A stretch of DNA of 64,000 bases from Allokutzneria oryzae (GTDB taxonomy: Bacteria > Actinomycetota > Actinomycetes > Mycobacteriales > Pseudonocardiaceae). Positions 6,769 to 16,391 of the stretch are shown here, in pieces. The notes beneath the pieces are model-generated. The model was not told the DNA's origin. It did no database searches and worked only from the letters and a program-made list of their open reading frames with translations. Numbering within the stretch: position 1 is the stretch's first letter; every line of letters begins with the position of its first letter. A program made the translations under genes and the position numbers. Where the stretch lies: the NCBI RefSeq assembly GCF_042429765.1, contig NZ_JBHLZU010000005.1, positions 62,001 through 126,000 on the forward strand, given 5' to 3'.

Positions 6769-8183
6769 GGGCTCTCCGCGAGGCTGGTGGTGTGCATGTG
6801 CGCTCCATCATCACCCGTTCGGGTCTTGATTGGCACTCCGGGGCGCCAACAGACCACGGGTACCCCGGCGACCAGCACCATAGCCGCCACAACACGCAGG
6901 CCCGCACCCATCGCGTCCGGGAACGCGCCACCGGCACCGGACATGACCGTGGCCAGGACGGCGACGCCCAACGCGCTGCCCAGTTCGCGCGCGGTGCCGC
7001 TCAGCCCGGACGCCACACCGGACTGCCGAGCCGGTAGTGCGGCGACCACGTCACCGGAGAGCGTCGGGTTGGCCAGGCCGACCCCGAAGCCGGTCACCAC
7101 CAGCAGCAGTGCGTAGACCCAGTACGGCGTCTCGGTTCCACTCAACGACAACAAGGCCAACCCACTGCCGACGAGCAGCAGGCCCGTCGCGACCAGCCCG
7201 CGCTCGCCGATCCGCCGCCCCAGCCGGGCACTGCCCTTGACCCCGGCCACCATGGCCACGGCCATCGGCAGCACGCCCGCGCCGGAGCCCATCGGGCCGA
7301 AGCCGTGGACGTACTGCAAGTACTGCCCGTTGACGAAGAACAGCGCGAACATCCCGAAGAACACAACGGCGATGCCCGTCGTCCCGGCCCGCAGCATCGG
7401 CGACCGGAACACGCGTGGGTCGAGAAGGGGACGCGAGCGCCGCAGTTCCACCAGGACGAACAGCGCCAGCAGCGCGGCGGCCGTGCCGAAGGCGACCACG
7501 ACGGTGGCGGAGCCCCATCCGAGCTCGGGGGCTTCGATGATCCCGAACAGCAACGCGCCGAACCCGAGCACCAGAAGCGCGGTCCCCGGCAGGTCGATCG
7601 GAGTGTCACTGGTCGGTGTGCGCGGGGTCCAGAGCAGGGTGGCTGCCAGCGCGAGCAGGGCGAGCGGCGCCACGGCGGCGAACAGGCCGCGCCACGAGGT
7701 GAGCTCGACCAGCAGGCCGCCGCCGAGGTTGCCGACGATGCCGCCGATGCCGGTCGCGGACGCCCACGTCGCGACGGCCGCCTTGCGCTTGTCCCGCGGG
7801 ACGACCGCGACGATCAGCGCCAGGGTGTTCGGCAGCACCATGGCCGCGCCGGTGCCGCTGACCGCGCGCGCCGCGAGCAGCGTGGACACGTCCGAGGTGA
7901 TCCCGGCGACCGCCGAACCGGCCGCGAAGACCGCGAGGCCGGTGGCCAGCACGCGCCGTCTGCCGTAGCGGTCGCCGAGCGCGCCGCCGGGGATCAGCAG
8001 GCACGCGAACGCGAGCAGGTAGCCGTCGACGATCCAGACGAGCTCGGTGCGCGACGGGCGCAGGGGGCTCGCGGCGAGCTGGGGGAGGGCCAGGTTGATC
8101 GCGGCCACCATGCCGACGACCAGGACGACGCACAGCGTCGTCACCACGAGCACTCGACGGGGGGATGTTCCGGTGTTTCGCAC
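6765..8183 (-). CDS. MFS drug exporter, DHA2 (14-TM) family
   Basis: 472 aa, GTG start. It shows the MFS motif A after TM2 (GALGDRYGRRRVL), motif C-like glycine/proline patterns in TM5 (GIGGIVGNLGGGLL) and about fourteen hydrophobic segments, as expected for proton-driven multidrug exporters of the EmrB/QacA type. It is the first gene of a two-gene operon with the sucrase/ferredoxin-like protein and is divergent from the LysR gene at 8250 across a 66-bp spacer. LysR control of the pump is therefore likely. Substrate unknown. Confidence 0.9.
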   Translation of the reverse strand: MRNTGTSPRRVLVVTTLCVVLVVGMVAAINLALPQLAASPLRPSRTELVWIVDGYLLAFACLLIPGGALGDRYGRRRVLATGLAVFAAGSAVAGITSDVSTLLAARAVSGTGAAMVLPNTLALIVAVVPRDKRKAAVATWASATGIGGIVGNLGGGLLVELTSWRGLFAAVAPLALLALAATLLWTPRTPTSDTPIDLPGTALLVLGFGALLFGIIEAPELGWGSATVVVAFGTAAALLALFVLVELRRSRPLLDPRVFRSPMLRAGTTGIAVVFFGMFALFFVNGQYLQYVHGFGPMGSGAGVLPMAVAMVAGVKGSARLGRRIGERGLVATGLLLVGSGLALLSLSGTETPYWVYALLLVVTGFGVGLANPTLSGDVVAALPARQSGVASGLSGTARELGSALGVAVLATVMSGAGGAFPDAMGAGLRVVAAMVLVAGVPVVCWRPGVPIKTRTGDDGAHMHTTSLAESP

Positions 8184-8249
8184 GACCCGAAACTAGGAAC
8201 CCTATGGATTAACGACAAGTGAAACATCTGCAAGGGTAAGTTGCGCTGC

Positions 8250-9146
8250 ATGCAACCCACGATGGACCTGAACCTGCTGGTCGCGCTGGACGTGCTGCTT
8301 GAGGAGGGCAGCGTGACCGGGGCGGCGCGGCGGTTGCACCTGTCGGTGCCTGCGACCAGCAGGACCCTGGGCCGCATCCGGGCCGCGCTGTCCGACCCGG
8401 TGCTGGTGCGCTCCGGGCGCGGGCTGGTGCCGACCCCGAGAGCGCTGGCGTTGCAGGGCAAGGTGCGCGCGCTCGTCGAGCAGGCCAGGGCCGTGCTCGT
8501 CGAGGGCGCCGAGGTCGAGCCGGCCACGATGACGCGCTCGTTCTCCTTGCAGGTCAACGACTCCATGATCGGCGTGCTGGGAGGCAAGCTCGTGGAACGC
8601 GCCGCCGCTGAGGCCCCGAACGTGACACTGCGCTTCCTCGCCGAGGGCATCGAGGACTCCACCGCCTTGCAGGACGGCGCGATCGACCTCGAAGTGGGCG
8701 TGCTCGGCCCGACCGGCCCCGCGGTCCGCGTGGAGCAGCTGTACTCCGAGCACGTCGTCGGAGTGGCCCGCGCCGGGCACCCGCTGACGAAGGGCCGCGT
8801 GAGCGCCGAGCGCTTCGCCGAGGCGAGCCACCTGCTCGTCACCCGGCGCGGCAGGACCAGCGGCCCGATCGACGCGCTGCTCGCCGAACGCGGGCTGCGG
8901 CGGCGGGTGGCGGTGACCGTGCCGACCTACGCGGCAGCCGCGCACATGCTGGCCGGAACCGACGCTGTGGCAACGTTTCCGAGCGGCTTCGCCACCGCGG
9001 TCGCGGACCGGCTCGGCCTTCGCGTCTTCGACGTGCCGCTCCCGTTGGAACCGCTGCCGATGTCGATGGCATGGCACCGCCGCTACGACGCGGACGCCGC
9101 GCACGGGTGGCTGCGCGAGCGCGTGCGCGAGGTGGTCGTGGGATGA
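8250..9146 (+). CDS. LysR-family transcriptional regulator
   Basis: 298 aa. The N-terminal winged helix (MDLNLLVALDVLLEEGSVTG, then AARRLHLSVPATSRTLGRIR, residues about 5-65) is classic LysR, followed by a two-lobe substrate-binding domain. The start is ambiguous between the ATG at 8250 and that at 8262; 8250 is used because of the GGTAAG about ten bases upstream. It is divergent from the DHA2 pump and coupled by ATGA overlap to the glycosyltransferase. It probably controls one or both, although the inducer is unknown. Confidence 0.88.
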   Translation: MQPTMDLNLLVALDVLLEEGSVTGAARRLHLSVPATSRTLGRIRAALSDPVLVRSGRGLVPTPRALALQGKVRALVEQARAVLVEGAEVEPATMTRSFSLQVNDSMIGVLGGKLVERAAAEAPNVTLRFLAEGIEDSTALQDGAIDLEVGVLGPTGPAVRVEQLYSEHVVGVARAGHPLTKGRVSAERFAEASHLLVTRRGRTSGPIDALLAERGLRRRVAVTVPTYAAAAHMLAGTDAVATFPSGFATAVADRLGLRVFDVPLPLEPLPMSMAWHRRYDADAAHGWLRERVREVVVG

Positions 9147-10387
9147 GAGTCCTGATCTTCACCGCGGGCAGCCGGGGGGACACCCAGCCGTACCTCGGGC
9201 TGGCCGAGGCGCTCGGCAAGGCGGGGCACGACGCGGTGCTGGCGGTCTCGACGCGTTCGCTGGGCTACGCCGAGCACAGTGGCGTTCGCCTCGCGCGGCT
9301 GCGCCAGGGGCCGGTCCCAGTGAGCGACAGCCGGGATCTGCGCACGGTGATGGAGGGCAGCACGTACGCCACGATGAAGCTGTTCCGCACGGCGCGCAGG
9401 ACCGCGCGGCCGATGTTCGAGGACGCCTGGCGGATCGCCTCGGAAGGCGCGGACCTCGTGGTGCACAACCCTTTCGCGATCGTCGGATCGCACATCGCGG
9501 AAGCCCTTGGCGTGCCTTCGGTTCCAGCCCCGCTGGTGCCGGTGTGGTTGCCCACCAAGGAGTTCCCGTGTCCCTACGTGCCAGGTCGGCTGCCGAGAGC
9601 GCTCAACTGGCTGAGCTACGGCGTGACCATCGTGCCGGTGCTCAGCCTCGCACGCGCGACCGACGCGTGGCGCGAAGAGCTCGGGCTGCCCAGGCGACGA
9701 GCGCGGCACAACCCGTTGCGGTTGCCCGACGGAAGCCCCGCGCCGGTGCTGAACGCGTTCAGCGGGCACGTGGTCCCGGTGCCCACCGACTGGCCGGACC
9801 GGACGCACACCACGGGCTACTGGTTCTCCTCGGTGACACCGGGATGGCAGCCCGCCCGTGAGCTGACGACCTTCCTCGACGCGGGCCCGCCGCCGGTCTA
9901 CATCGGCTTCGGCAGCATGGTCGGCCGCGACCCGCGCCGTCTGACCTCGGCGGTCCTGGACGCGATCCGGCTCGCGGGAGTGCGCGCGGTGGTCGCGACG
10001 GGCTGGGGCGGCCTGCGTCCGCACGAGCTGCCGCCAGAAGTGCTGATGGTCGACGAAGTCCCGCACGACTGGCTGTTCCCGCAGATGGCGGCGATCGTCC
10101 ACCACGGAGGAGCAGGCACCGTGGCCGCCGCGACCGCCGCAGGGCGCCCGCAGGTGGTGTGCCCGTTCTTCGCCGACCAGCCGTACTGGGGCCGACGGCT
10201 GCACGCGCTCGGTGTCGCGGCGGAACCACTGGGGCAGCGTCGGCTGACGGCACGGTCCCTGGCCTCGGCGATCCGCTCGGTCCTCGGTGATCCGTCGACG
10301 GCCACCCGCGCAGCCCGCCTCGGCGAAGCCGTGAGCGCGGAGGACGGGGCGCAGGCCGCGGTCGCGGTCCTCGAACGCCTCGCGTAG
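9143..10387 (+). CDS. GT1-type glycosyltransferase (MGT/sterol-glucosyltransferase-like)
   Basis: 414 aa. The N-terminal acceptor domain begins MRVLIFTAGSRGDTQPYLGL, the GT28-like start found in UDP- or TDP-sugar-dependent macrolide and sterol glycosyltransferases. The C-terminal donor domain carries VYIGFGSMVG and PQMAAIVHHGGAGTVAAATA, where the HHGGAGT motif contacts the nucleotide diphosphate. Its ATG overlaps the stop of the LysR gene. With the pump and regulator it could form a drug-inactivation or export unit, or decorate a metabolite made elsewhere. The acceptor cannot be predicted. Confidence 0.88.
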   Translation: MRVLIFTAGSRGDTQPYLGLAEALGKAGHDAVLAVSTRSLGYAEHSGVRLARLRQGPVPVSDSRDLRTVMEGSTYATMKLFRTARRTARPMFEDAWRIASEGADLVVHNPFAIVGSHIAEALGVPSVPAPLVPVWLPTKEFPCPYVPGRLPRALNWLSYGVTIVPVLSLARATDAWREELGLPRRRARHNPLRLPDGSPAPVLNAFSGHVVPVPTDWPDRTHTTGYWFSSVTPGWQPARELTTFLDAGPPPVYIGFGSMVGRDPRRLTSAVLDAIRLAGVRAVVATGWGGLRPHELPPEVLMVDEVPHDWLFPQMAAIVHHGGAGTVAAATAAGRPQVVCPFFADQPYWGRRLHALGVAAEPLGQRRLTARSLASAIRSVLGDPSTATRAARLGEAVSAEDGAQAAVAVLERLA

Positions 10388-10438
10388 CGCACTGGCGTTG
10401 CCCGGGTTGGGAGTGACAGGGTGGAGGTGGAGGTGGGC

Positions 10439-12391
10439 ATGGCCGAGTCGGGCAGCTATCGGTACGGACCGTGGGACGGTGGCCGTGATCCGCTCGCGCC
10501 GCCGCCGGACCTGCGGGCGGCGCTCGACGCGATCGGCCGGGAGGTGATGGCCGGGTCGTCGCCCGAGTCCGCGTTGCGGGAGCTGCTGCGGCAGGGCATG
10601 CCCGGCACCCGGGGGCTGGACGAGCTGACCCGGCAGGTGTGGCAGCGGCGTGCGGCGTTGCAGCGGCGGCACCGGCTCGACGGGACCGTGCAGGAGGTGC
10701 GGCGCCTGCTGGACCGGGCGCTGGAGGCGGAACGCCGTGCGCTGGACTCCGACAGCAGCGAGGACGGTCAGTTCCGGCGGCTGCGGCTGGACATGGTGCC
10801 CTCCGACGCCGGTGGGGCCGTGCGGGAGCTGGCCGACTACGACTGGCGGTCGGCCGAGGCCGCCGAGGCCTACCAACAGATCCAGCAGATGCTCGGCCAG
10901 CAGATGGTGGAGCAGCGGTTCAAGGGCATGCGCGAGGCACTGAAACAGGCGCGGCCGGAGGACTCCGAGCGGGTGCGGCGCATGCTCGCCGACCTCGACG
11001 ACCTGCTCGCCGCGCACGCGCAGGGGCGCGCCGACACGCAGCAGCGGTTCGAGCGGTTCATGCGGGAGCACGGCGAGTTCTTCCCGGAGAACCCGAAGAA
11101 CACCGACGAGCTGGTCGACATGCTCGCCGCCCGGTCGGCCGCCGCGCAGCGGTTGCTGAACTCGATGACGCCGGAGCAGCGCGCGGAGCTGGCCGCGTTG
11201 TCACAGCAGGCTTTCGGCGATCCGCGGCTTGCGGAAGCACTGTCTGGAGTGGACGCGAAGCTGCGGGCGCTGCGGCCGGGGGAGGACTGGTCGGGGCGGG
11301 GCCGCTTCCGCGGCGGCGAGTCGATGGGGCTGGCCGAGGCGACCGAGGCGTTGCAGGAGCTCGGGGAGCTGGACCGGTTGGCCGAACAGCTCGCGCAGTC
11401 CCATCCCGGTGCGCGGCTGGAGGACATCGACACCGAGCTCCTGGAGCGCCACCTCGGTGAACAGTCCACTGTGGACGCGCGGGCGCTCGCCGAGCTGGAG
11501 CGGCAGCTGCGGGCCCAGGGCATGGTGGAGCGCGGCCCGGACGGCGACCTCCGGTTGAGCCCCAAGGCGTTGCGGCGGCTGGGTGAGGACACCCTGCGCG
11601 ATGTCCTCGGTCAGCTGCGGGCCACGCGGGGCGAACGCGACTCCCACCGCGCGGGGGCTGCGGGGGAGCCGACCGGCTCGACGAGACCGTGGCGCTTCGG
11701 CGACACCGAGCCGTGGGACGCCGCCCGGACCGTCGGCAACGCGGTCCTGCGCACGGCGGGAACCGGTGGCGCGCTGTCGATCGACGTGACCGACGTGGAG
11801 ATCACCGAGACGGAGCAGCGGTCGCGAGCCGTCGTGGCGCTGTGCGTGGACACCTCGTGGTCGATGGTCCAGGACGGACGGTGGGTGCCGATGAAGCGCA
11901 CCGCGCTCGCCCTGCACCACCTGGTGCGCACCCGTTTCCGCACCGACGAGCTCCAGCTGATCACCTTCGGCAGGCACGCGGCGAGCGTGGACATCGGCGA
12001 GCTGACTTCTCTGGAGGGCGCCCACGAACAGGGAACCAACCTGCACCACGCCCTGCTGCTCGCCGGTCGGCACCTGCGCCGTCATCCGGACGCGCATCCC
12101 GTGGTGCTGGTGGTGACCGACGGGGAGCCCACCGCGCACCTCGAACCCGACGGCGAGGCGGTCTTCGACTACCCGCCGCGCCGGGAGACGATCGCGAAAA
12201 CCCTGGTGGAGGTCGACGCGCTGACCAGGCTGGGCGCGGGCATCACGGTGTTCATGCTGGGGGAGAACCCCAGGCTGGCGGCGTTCGTGGACACCGTCGC
12301 GCGGCGTTCCGGCGGACGTGTGCTCGCGCCGACGGTGGACGGGCTCGGCGCGGCCGTTGTCGCGGACTACTTGCGCAATCGGCGTAGCTGA
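10439..12391 (+). CDS. VWA-domain protein with long helical N-terminus (CoxE/BchD-like)
   Basis: 650 aa. The first 400 residues are charged and helical (for example the stretch around MLGQQMVEQRFKGMREALKQ), and the C-terminal 200 form a von Willebrand factor A domain. The metal-ion site appears as CVDTSWSM (DxSxS) near residue 470, followed by 'EQGTNLHHAL' and 'VVLVVTDGEPT'. Relatives usually work with an adjacent MoxR/ChlI-type AAA ATPase as metal-insertion or complex-remodelling pairs. No such ATPase is next to it. An upstream GTG at 10421 is possible, but the ATG at 10439 follows GGAGGT/AGGTGGG at better spacing. Confidence 0.82.
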   Translation: MAESGSYRYGPWDGGRDPLAPPPDLRAALDAIGREVMAGSSPESALRELLRQGMPGTRGLDELTRQVWQRRAALQRRHRLDGTVQEVRRLLDRALEAERRALDSDSSEDGQFRRLRLDMVPSDAGGAVRELADYDWRSAEAAEAYQQIQQMLGQQMVEQRFKGMREALKQARPEDSERVRRMLADLDDLLAAHAQGRADTQQRFERFMREHGEFFPENPKNTDELVDMLAARSAAAQRLLNSMTPEQRAELAALSQQAFGDPRLAEALSGVDAKLRALRPGEDWSGRGRFRGGESMGLAEATEALQELGELDRLAEQLAQSHPGARLEDIDTELLERHLGEQSTVDARALAELERQLRAQGMVERGPDGDLRLSPKALRRLGEDTLRDVLGQLRATRGERDSHRAGAAGEPTGSTRPWRFGDTEPWDAARTVGNAVLRTAGTGGALSIDVTDVEITETEQRSRAVVALCVDTSWSMVQDGRWVPMKRTALALHHLVRTRFRTDELQLITFGRHAASVDIGELTSLEGAHEQGTNLHHALLLAGRHLRRHPDAHPVVLVVTDGEPTAHLEPDGEAVFDYPPRRETIAKTLVEVDALTRLGAGITVFMLGENPRLAAFVDTVARRSGGRVLAPTVDGLGAAVVADYLRNRRS

Positions 12392-12546
12392 GGCCGCTAA
12401 ACATCCGCGCGCGGAGTGCGCCCGATAGGTGGACCGTCCATCTGGGACATTGCACCGCCGCTGTGTCGGTGCGCGGAACAGTTGATCACCCGGCATGATG
12501 GCTGCCTGGTACAACGAGAGCGACGCTAGAGGAGAGGACTTCTCCC

Positions 12547-14751
12547 GTGGCCGTGCGCAGCGACACCAACCCGTCGGTAGCGCTCCCGAAGGAGCGGCGA
12601 CCGCGCTGGCGGTGGGTGCTTCCCACGCTGATGGTGCTGGCCTGGCTGGTTTTCGGCGGGTTCAGCGGGCAGTTCCAGAGCCGGCTCGCGGAGGTGCAGA
12701 AGAACGACAACGCCTCCTTCCTGCCCGCCAGCGCCGAGTCCACCGAGGCGACGAAGCTCCAGGAGGGCTTCGCCGACAAGCGGGTGCTGCCCGCCGTGCT
12801 GGTCTTCGAGCGTCCCGCCGGGCTGACCATGACCGACCAGAACGCCCTGCAGGAGCGGCTGGCCCAGCTCGCGGCGCTGCCCGGCGTCGGAGGCAGGATC
12901 TCCCCGCCGGACCTGGCCAAGGACGGCATGGCGGTGCAGGCCGTGGCCGCGCTGGACGCCCAGGACGGGGCGCAGCTGGCCAGGACCATCGCCGAGCTGC
13001 GCGAGGTCGTCGGCAAGAACCTGCCCGCAGGGCTCAACGCCTACGTCACCGGTCCCGCCGGTCTGCTCGGCGACCTGGCCGACATCTTCAAGGGCATCGA
13101 CGAGCTGCTGCTCGGGGTGACCGCCGCCGTGGTCGCGCTGATCCTGGTCGTGGTCTACCGCAGCCCCCTGCTGCCCATCCTGGTGCTCGCCTCGGCCGGG
13201 CTCGCGCTGGCCAGCTCCACCTTCGTGGTCTACGAGCTCGCGGCGAACGAGGTCCTCACCCTCTCCGGCTCCAGCCAGGGCATCCTGTTCATCCTGGTCT
13301 TCGGCGCCGCGACCGACTACGCGCTGCTGCTGGTCGCGCGCTACCGCGAGGAGCTGCGCAGGCACGCCTCCCCGTACACCGCGATGGGCAGGGCCTACCG
13401 CGCCTCCTTCGAACCGATCCTGGCCTCGGCGGGCACCGTCGTGCTCGGCCTGATGTGCCTGCTGCTGTCGGAGCTGAACTCCAACCGCGGCCTCGGCCCG
13501 GTCGCGGCCACCGGCATCGTGATGTCGCTGCTGGCCTCGCTGACCTTCCTGCCCGCCGTCCTGGTGATCTTCGGGCGGGTCGCCTTCTGGCCCTTTCGGC
13601 CGATGGCGGTCACCGGCAAGCACGCCAAGGTGCCCAGCGACGTCGAGCAGCACGGCTCCTGGGCCAAGGTCTCCGCTGCGGTGGGCAGGCGGCCACGGCT
13701 GATCTGGATGGTCACCGCCCTGGTGCTGCTCGGCGGCGCGGCGCTGCTGCCGCAGTTCACGTCCGCTGGCACCTCGCAGACCGACCTGTTCCTCACCAAG
13801 GTCGAGTCCGTGACCGGCCAGAACGCCTTGTCCGCGCACTTCCCCGGCGGCATCGGCAGCCCGGCGGCGATCATCGCCAACGCGCAGGCCGCCCCGGCGG
13901 TGATGGCGGCGGCCAAGGTGCAGGGCATCGCCGACGTCTCGATCGGCCTGGACCTGCCCGTTGGCGCGCCGCCGCCGAGCGACCCGAGCGCGCTGCGGCC
14001 CAAGGTCGTCAACGGGAAGGTCCAGATCTTCGCCACCTTCTCCGCTCCGGCCGACTCCCCGGAGTCCGTCGCTGCGGTGCGGACGCTGCGCGAGGCCGTG
14101 CACGCCGTCCCCGGCGCGGAGGCCAAGGTCGGCGGGTTCACCGCCCTGCAGTACGACGTGCAGGAGGCGTCGTCGCGGGACCGCTGGGTGATCATCCCGG
14201 CTGTGCTCGTGGTGATCGTCATCGTGCTGGCGCTGCTGCTGCGCTCGCTGCTGGCGCCGCTGCTGCTGACCGCGACGGTGGTGCTGTCCTTCGCGGCGAC
14301 CCTCGGCGTCAGCGGGCTGATCTTCGAGCACGTGCTCGGCTGGCCGGGGGCGGACCCGAGCGTGCCGCTGTTCGCGTTCGTCTTCCTCGTCGCGCTCGGC
14401 ATCGACTACAACATCTTCCTGATGACCCGGGTCCGCGAGGAGGCGGTCCACCACGGCACCGTCAACGGCACGCTGCGCGGGCTGACCGTGACCGGCGGCG
14501 TGATCACCTCGGCCGGGGTGGTGCTCGCGGCGACCTTCGCGGCGCTTGCCGTGCTGCCGCTGCTGTTCCTGGCGCAGCTGGCGTTCCTGGTCGCCTTCGG
14601 TGTGCTGCTGGACACCCTCGTGGTCCGGTCGCTGCTCGTGCCGGCGCTGACCATCCACATCGGGCGCTCCGTGTGGTGGCCGGGCAGGCTCGCGCGGGCC
14701 GAACCCCCTCGGCGGGCAGACGATGAGCCAGGTAATTGTCTAGGGTCGTAG
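12547..14751 (+). CDS. MmpL/RND-family membrane transporter
   Basis: 734 aa, GTG start behind GGAGAGGA. The topology is that of MMPL proteins: TM1, a large extracytoplasmic loop, a block of TM helices containing 'FGAATDYALLLVARYREEL' (about residues 253-272), then a second copy ending in a TM block with 'VALGIDYNIFLMTRVREEAV'. The Asp-Tyr pairs inside the membrane are the conserved proton-relay residues. Actinobacterial members export lipids or siderophores. The substrate is not evident, and neighbouring genes give no lipid pathway. It ends two bases before mshC. Confidence 0.9.
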   Translation: MAVRSDTNPSVALPKERRPRWRWVLPTLMVLAWLVFGGFSGQFQSRLAEVQKNDNASFLPASAESTEATKLQEGFADKRVLPAVLVFERPAGLTMTDQNALQERLAQLAALPGVGGRISPPDLAKDGMAVQAVAALDAQDGAQLARTIAELREVVGKNLPAGLNAYVTGPAGLLGDLADIFKGIDELLLGVTAAVVALILVVVYRSPLLPILVLASAGLALASSTFVVYELAANEVLTLSGSSQGILFILVFGAATDYALLLVARYREELRRHASPYTAMGRAYRASFEPILASAGTVVLGLMCLLLSELNSNRGLGPVAATGIVMSLLASLTFLPAVLVIFGRVAFWPFRPMAVTGKHAKVPSDVEQHGSWAKVSAAVGRRPRLIWMVTALVLLGGAALLPQFTSAGTSQTDLFLTKVESVTGQNALSAHFPGGIGSPAAIIANAQAAPAVMAAAKVQGIADVSIGLDLPVGAPPPSDPSALRPKVVNGKVQIFATFSAPADSPESVAAVRTLREAVHAVPGAEAKVGGFTALQYDVQEASSRDRWVIIPAVLVVIVIVLALLLRSLLAPLLLTATVVLSFAATLGVSGLIFEHVLGWPGADPSVPLFAFVFLVALGIDYNIFLMTRVREEAVHHGTVNGTLRGLTVTGGVITSAGVVLAATFAALAVLPLLFLAQLAFLVAFGVLLDTLVVRSLLVPALTIHIGRSVWWPGRLARAEPPRRADDEPGNCLGS

Positions 14752-14753
14752 CC

Positions 14754-15989
14754 ATGCAACCCTGGTCATCTGTCCCGGTCCCGCGCGTCCCCGGCGCGCC
14801 CCGTCCGCTTCGGCTGTACGACACCGCATCCGGCGAGGTCAGGCCGACCTCGCCGGGGCAGGTGGCCAAGCTCTACGTCTGCGGCATCACCCCGTACGAC
14901 GCCACCCACCTCGGGCACGCCTCGACCTACCTCGCCTTCGACCTGGTGCACCGGATCTGGCTGGACAACGGCCACGAGGTGCACTACGTGCAGAACGTCA
15001 CCGACATCGACGACCCGCTGCTGGAGCGGGCGCAGCGGGACAACCAGGACTGGGTCGTGCTCGGCCTGCGGGAGACCGCGCTGTTCCGCGAGGACATGGA
15101 GGCGCTGCGGGTCGTGCCGCCCAGGGACTACGTCGGCGCGGTCGCGGCGATCCCGGAGATCATCGAGGCGGTCGGCAAGCTCCTGGCCTCCGGTGCCGCC
15201 TACCGGCTCGACGACGAGTACCCCGACATCTACTTCGACCACACCGCGACGGGCCGCTTCGGCTACGAGTCCAACTACGACGAGCAGACGATGCTCAGGT
15301 TCTTCGCCGAGCGCGGCGGCGACCCCGACCGGCCGGGCAAGCGGCACCCGCTGGACGCGCTGCTGTGGCGGGTGGCCCGTGACGGGGAGCCCTCCTGGGA
15401 CGGCGAGCTCGGCCCCGGCCGCCCCGGCTGGCACATCGAGTGCACCGCGATCGCGGTCAACCGCCTCGGCGGCACGATCGACGTGCAGGGCGGCGGTTCC
15501 GACCTCATCTTCCCGCACCACGAGTTCAGCGCGGCGCACGCGGAGCAGCTGACCGGCCAGGCGCCCTTCGCCCGGCACTACAGCCACAGCGGCATGATCG
15601 GCCTCGACGGCGAGAAGATGTCGAAGTCCAAGGGAAACCTGGTCTTCGTGTCCAAGCTGCGCGCCGACAAGGTCGACTCGATGGCGGTGCGCCTGGCGCT
15701 GCTGGCCGACCACTACCGCAGCGACCGCTCCTGGACCGCCGAGTTGCTGGCGACGGCGGAGAACCGCCTGTCCCGCTGGCGCGAGGCGGTGTCGCTGCCG
15801 GCGGGGCCGGCGGCGGAGTCCCTTGTGGAGCGTCTGCGCGACCACCTCAGCGACGACCTGGACACCCCGCGCGCGCTCGCGGCGGTGGACGGCTGGGTCG
15901 CGGAGGCGCTCACCCGGCGCGGCGGCGACACCGCCGCCCCCGCCCTGGTCCGCGACGCGGTGGACGCCCTGCTCGGCATCGCCCTGTAG
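14754..15989 (+). CDS. mshC: MshC, cysteine:GlcN-Ins ligase (mycothiol biosynthesis)
   Basis: 411 aa. Catalyses ATP-dependent ligation of cysteine to glucosaminyl-inositol, the penultimate step of mycothiol synthesis. It is a class I cysteinyl-tRNA-synthetase paralogue shortened by loss of the tRNA-binding part. Visible are the zinc ligands Cys43 (KLYVCGITPYD), Cys230 (GWHIECTAIA) and the His pair at 255-256 (FPHHEFS), the HIGH-type motif HLGH (52-55) and KMSKS (288-292). The length is that of MshC rather than CysS (about 460). It starts two bases after the MmpL stop, so the two are probably cotranscribed. Confidence 0.95.
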   Translation: MQPWSSVPVPRVPGAPRPLRLYDTASGEVRPTSPGQVAKLYVCGITPYDATHLGHASTYLAFDLVHRIWLDNGHEVHYVQNVTDIDDPLLERAQRDNQDWVVLGLRETALFREDMEALRVVPPRDYVGAVAAIPEIIEAVGKLLASGAAYRLDDEYPDIYFDHTATGRFGYESNYDEQTMLRFFAERGGDPDRPGKRHPLDALLWRVARDGEPSWDGELGPGRPGWHIECTAIAVNRLGGTIDVQGGGSDLIFPHHEFSAAHAEQLTGQAPFARHYSHSGMIGLDGEKMSKSKGNLVFVSKLRADKVDSMAVRLALLADHYRSDRSWTAELLATAENRLSRWREAVSLPAGPAAESLVERLRDHLSDDLDTPRALAAVDGWVAEALTRRGGDTAAPALVRDAVDALLGIAL

Positions 15990-16019
15990 GCCAGGAAGAA
16001 CCCCTCGGCACCCACCGGG

Positions 16020-16072
16020 GGCGGTTGCGTCTGGCGACGATCTTGTTAAGAGATGTTTGACACGCAACCGCC
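16020..16072. repeat. Perfect 11-bp inverted repeat with 31-bp spacer
   Basis: GGCGGTTGCGT (16020-16030) is matched by ACGCAACCGCC (16062-16072). The spacer is relatively AT-rich (around 16040-16060). It lies downstream of mshC and 60 bp upstream of the small membrane protein gene. It could be a long-loop terminator for mshC, an operator, or a recombination site; no U-tract follows. Confidence 0.55.
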
Positions 16073-16131
16073 TCCGGGAAGTCCACGTCCAACAAGTGAT
16101 CACGACGGGGACCTCAGGGGGAGGACAAGCG

Positions 16132-16389
16132 ATGAGTACGCCGGCTCACGCCTACCGATACGGCTCGACCGCACGCGCGCCGCAGCGCCGTCGTCAGGCC
16201 CCGCCGCGCGGCTCGCTGCGCAGCCGGCCCGCGCACCTCGCGCGTCCGGCCGAGAGCTGCTACTGCCCCGAGTGCTACCGCCCGACCAGCGCGGGCGACA
16301 TGCTCTTCGGTGTGGTCGGCGGTCTGCTGCTGGCGGGCCTGATCATCAGCTCCGGCTGGCTGTTCGGCTTCTACAACCTCTTCGCCTGA
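16132..16389 (+). CDS. Small single-pass membrane protein, 85 aa
   Basis: The ATG follows a strong GGGGGAGGA. The N-terminal half is Arg/Pro-rich (about residues 1-40), followed by a CPEC metal-binding-like pair (CYCPECYRPTSAGD) and one hydrophobic segment (LFGVVGGLLLAGLIISSG) near the C-terminus. The basic end should stay in the cytoplasm. I do not recognise a family. It stands alone between mshC and a convergent methyltransferase that ends three bases away. Confidence 0.65.
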   Translation: MSTPAHAYRYGSTARAPQRRRQAPPRGSLRSRPAHLARPAESCYCPECYRPTSAGDMLFGVVGGLLLAGLIISSGWLFGFYNLFA

Positions 16390-16391
16390 GG

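Noticed and set aside
12526..14658. 700-codon open frame antisense to the MmpL gene, and similar long antisense frames elsewhere
   Set aside because: High GC content removes stop codons from antisense frames. Their products are rich in Arg, His, Gln and Gly with no domains, whereas the opposite strand encodes clear families.
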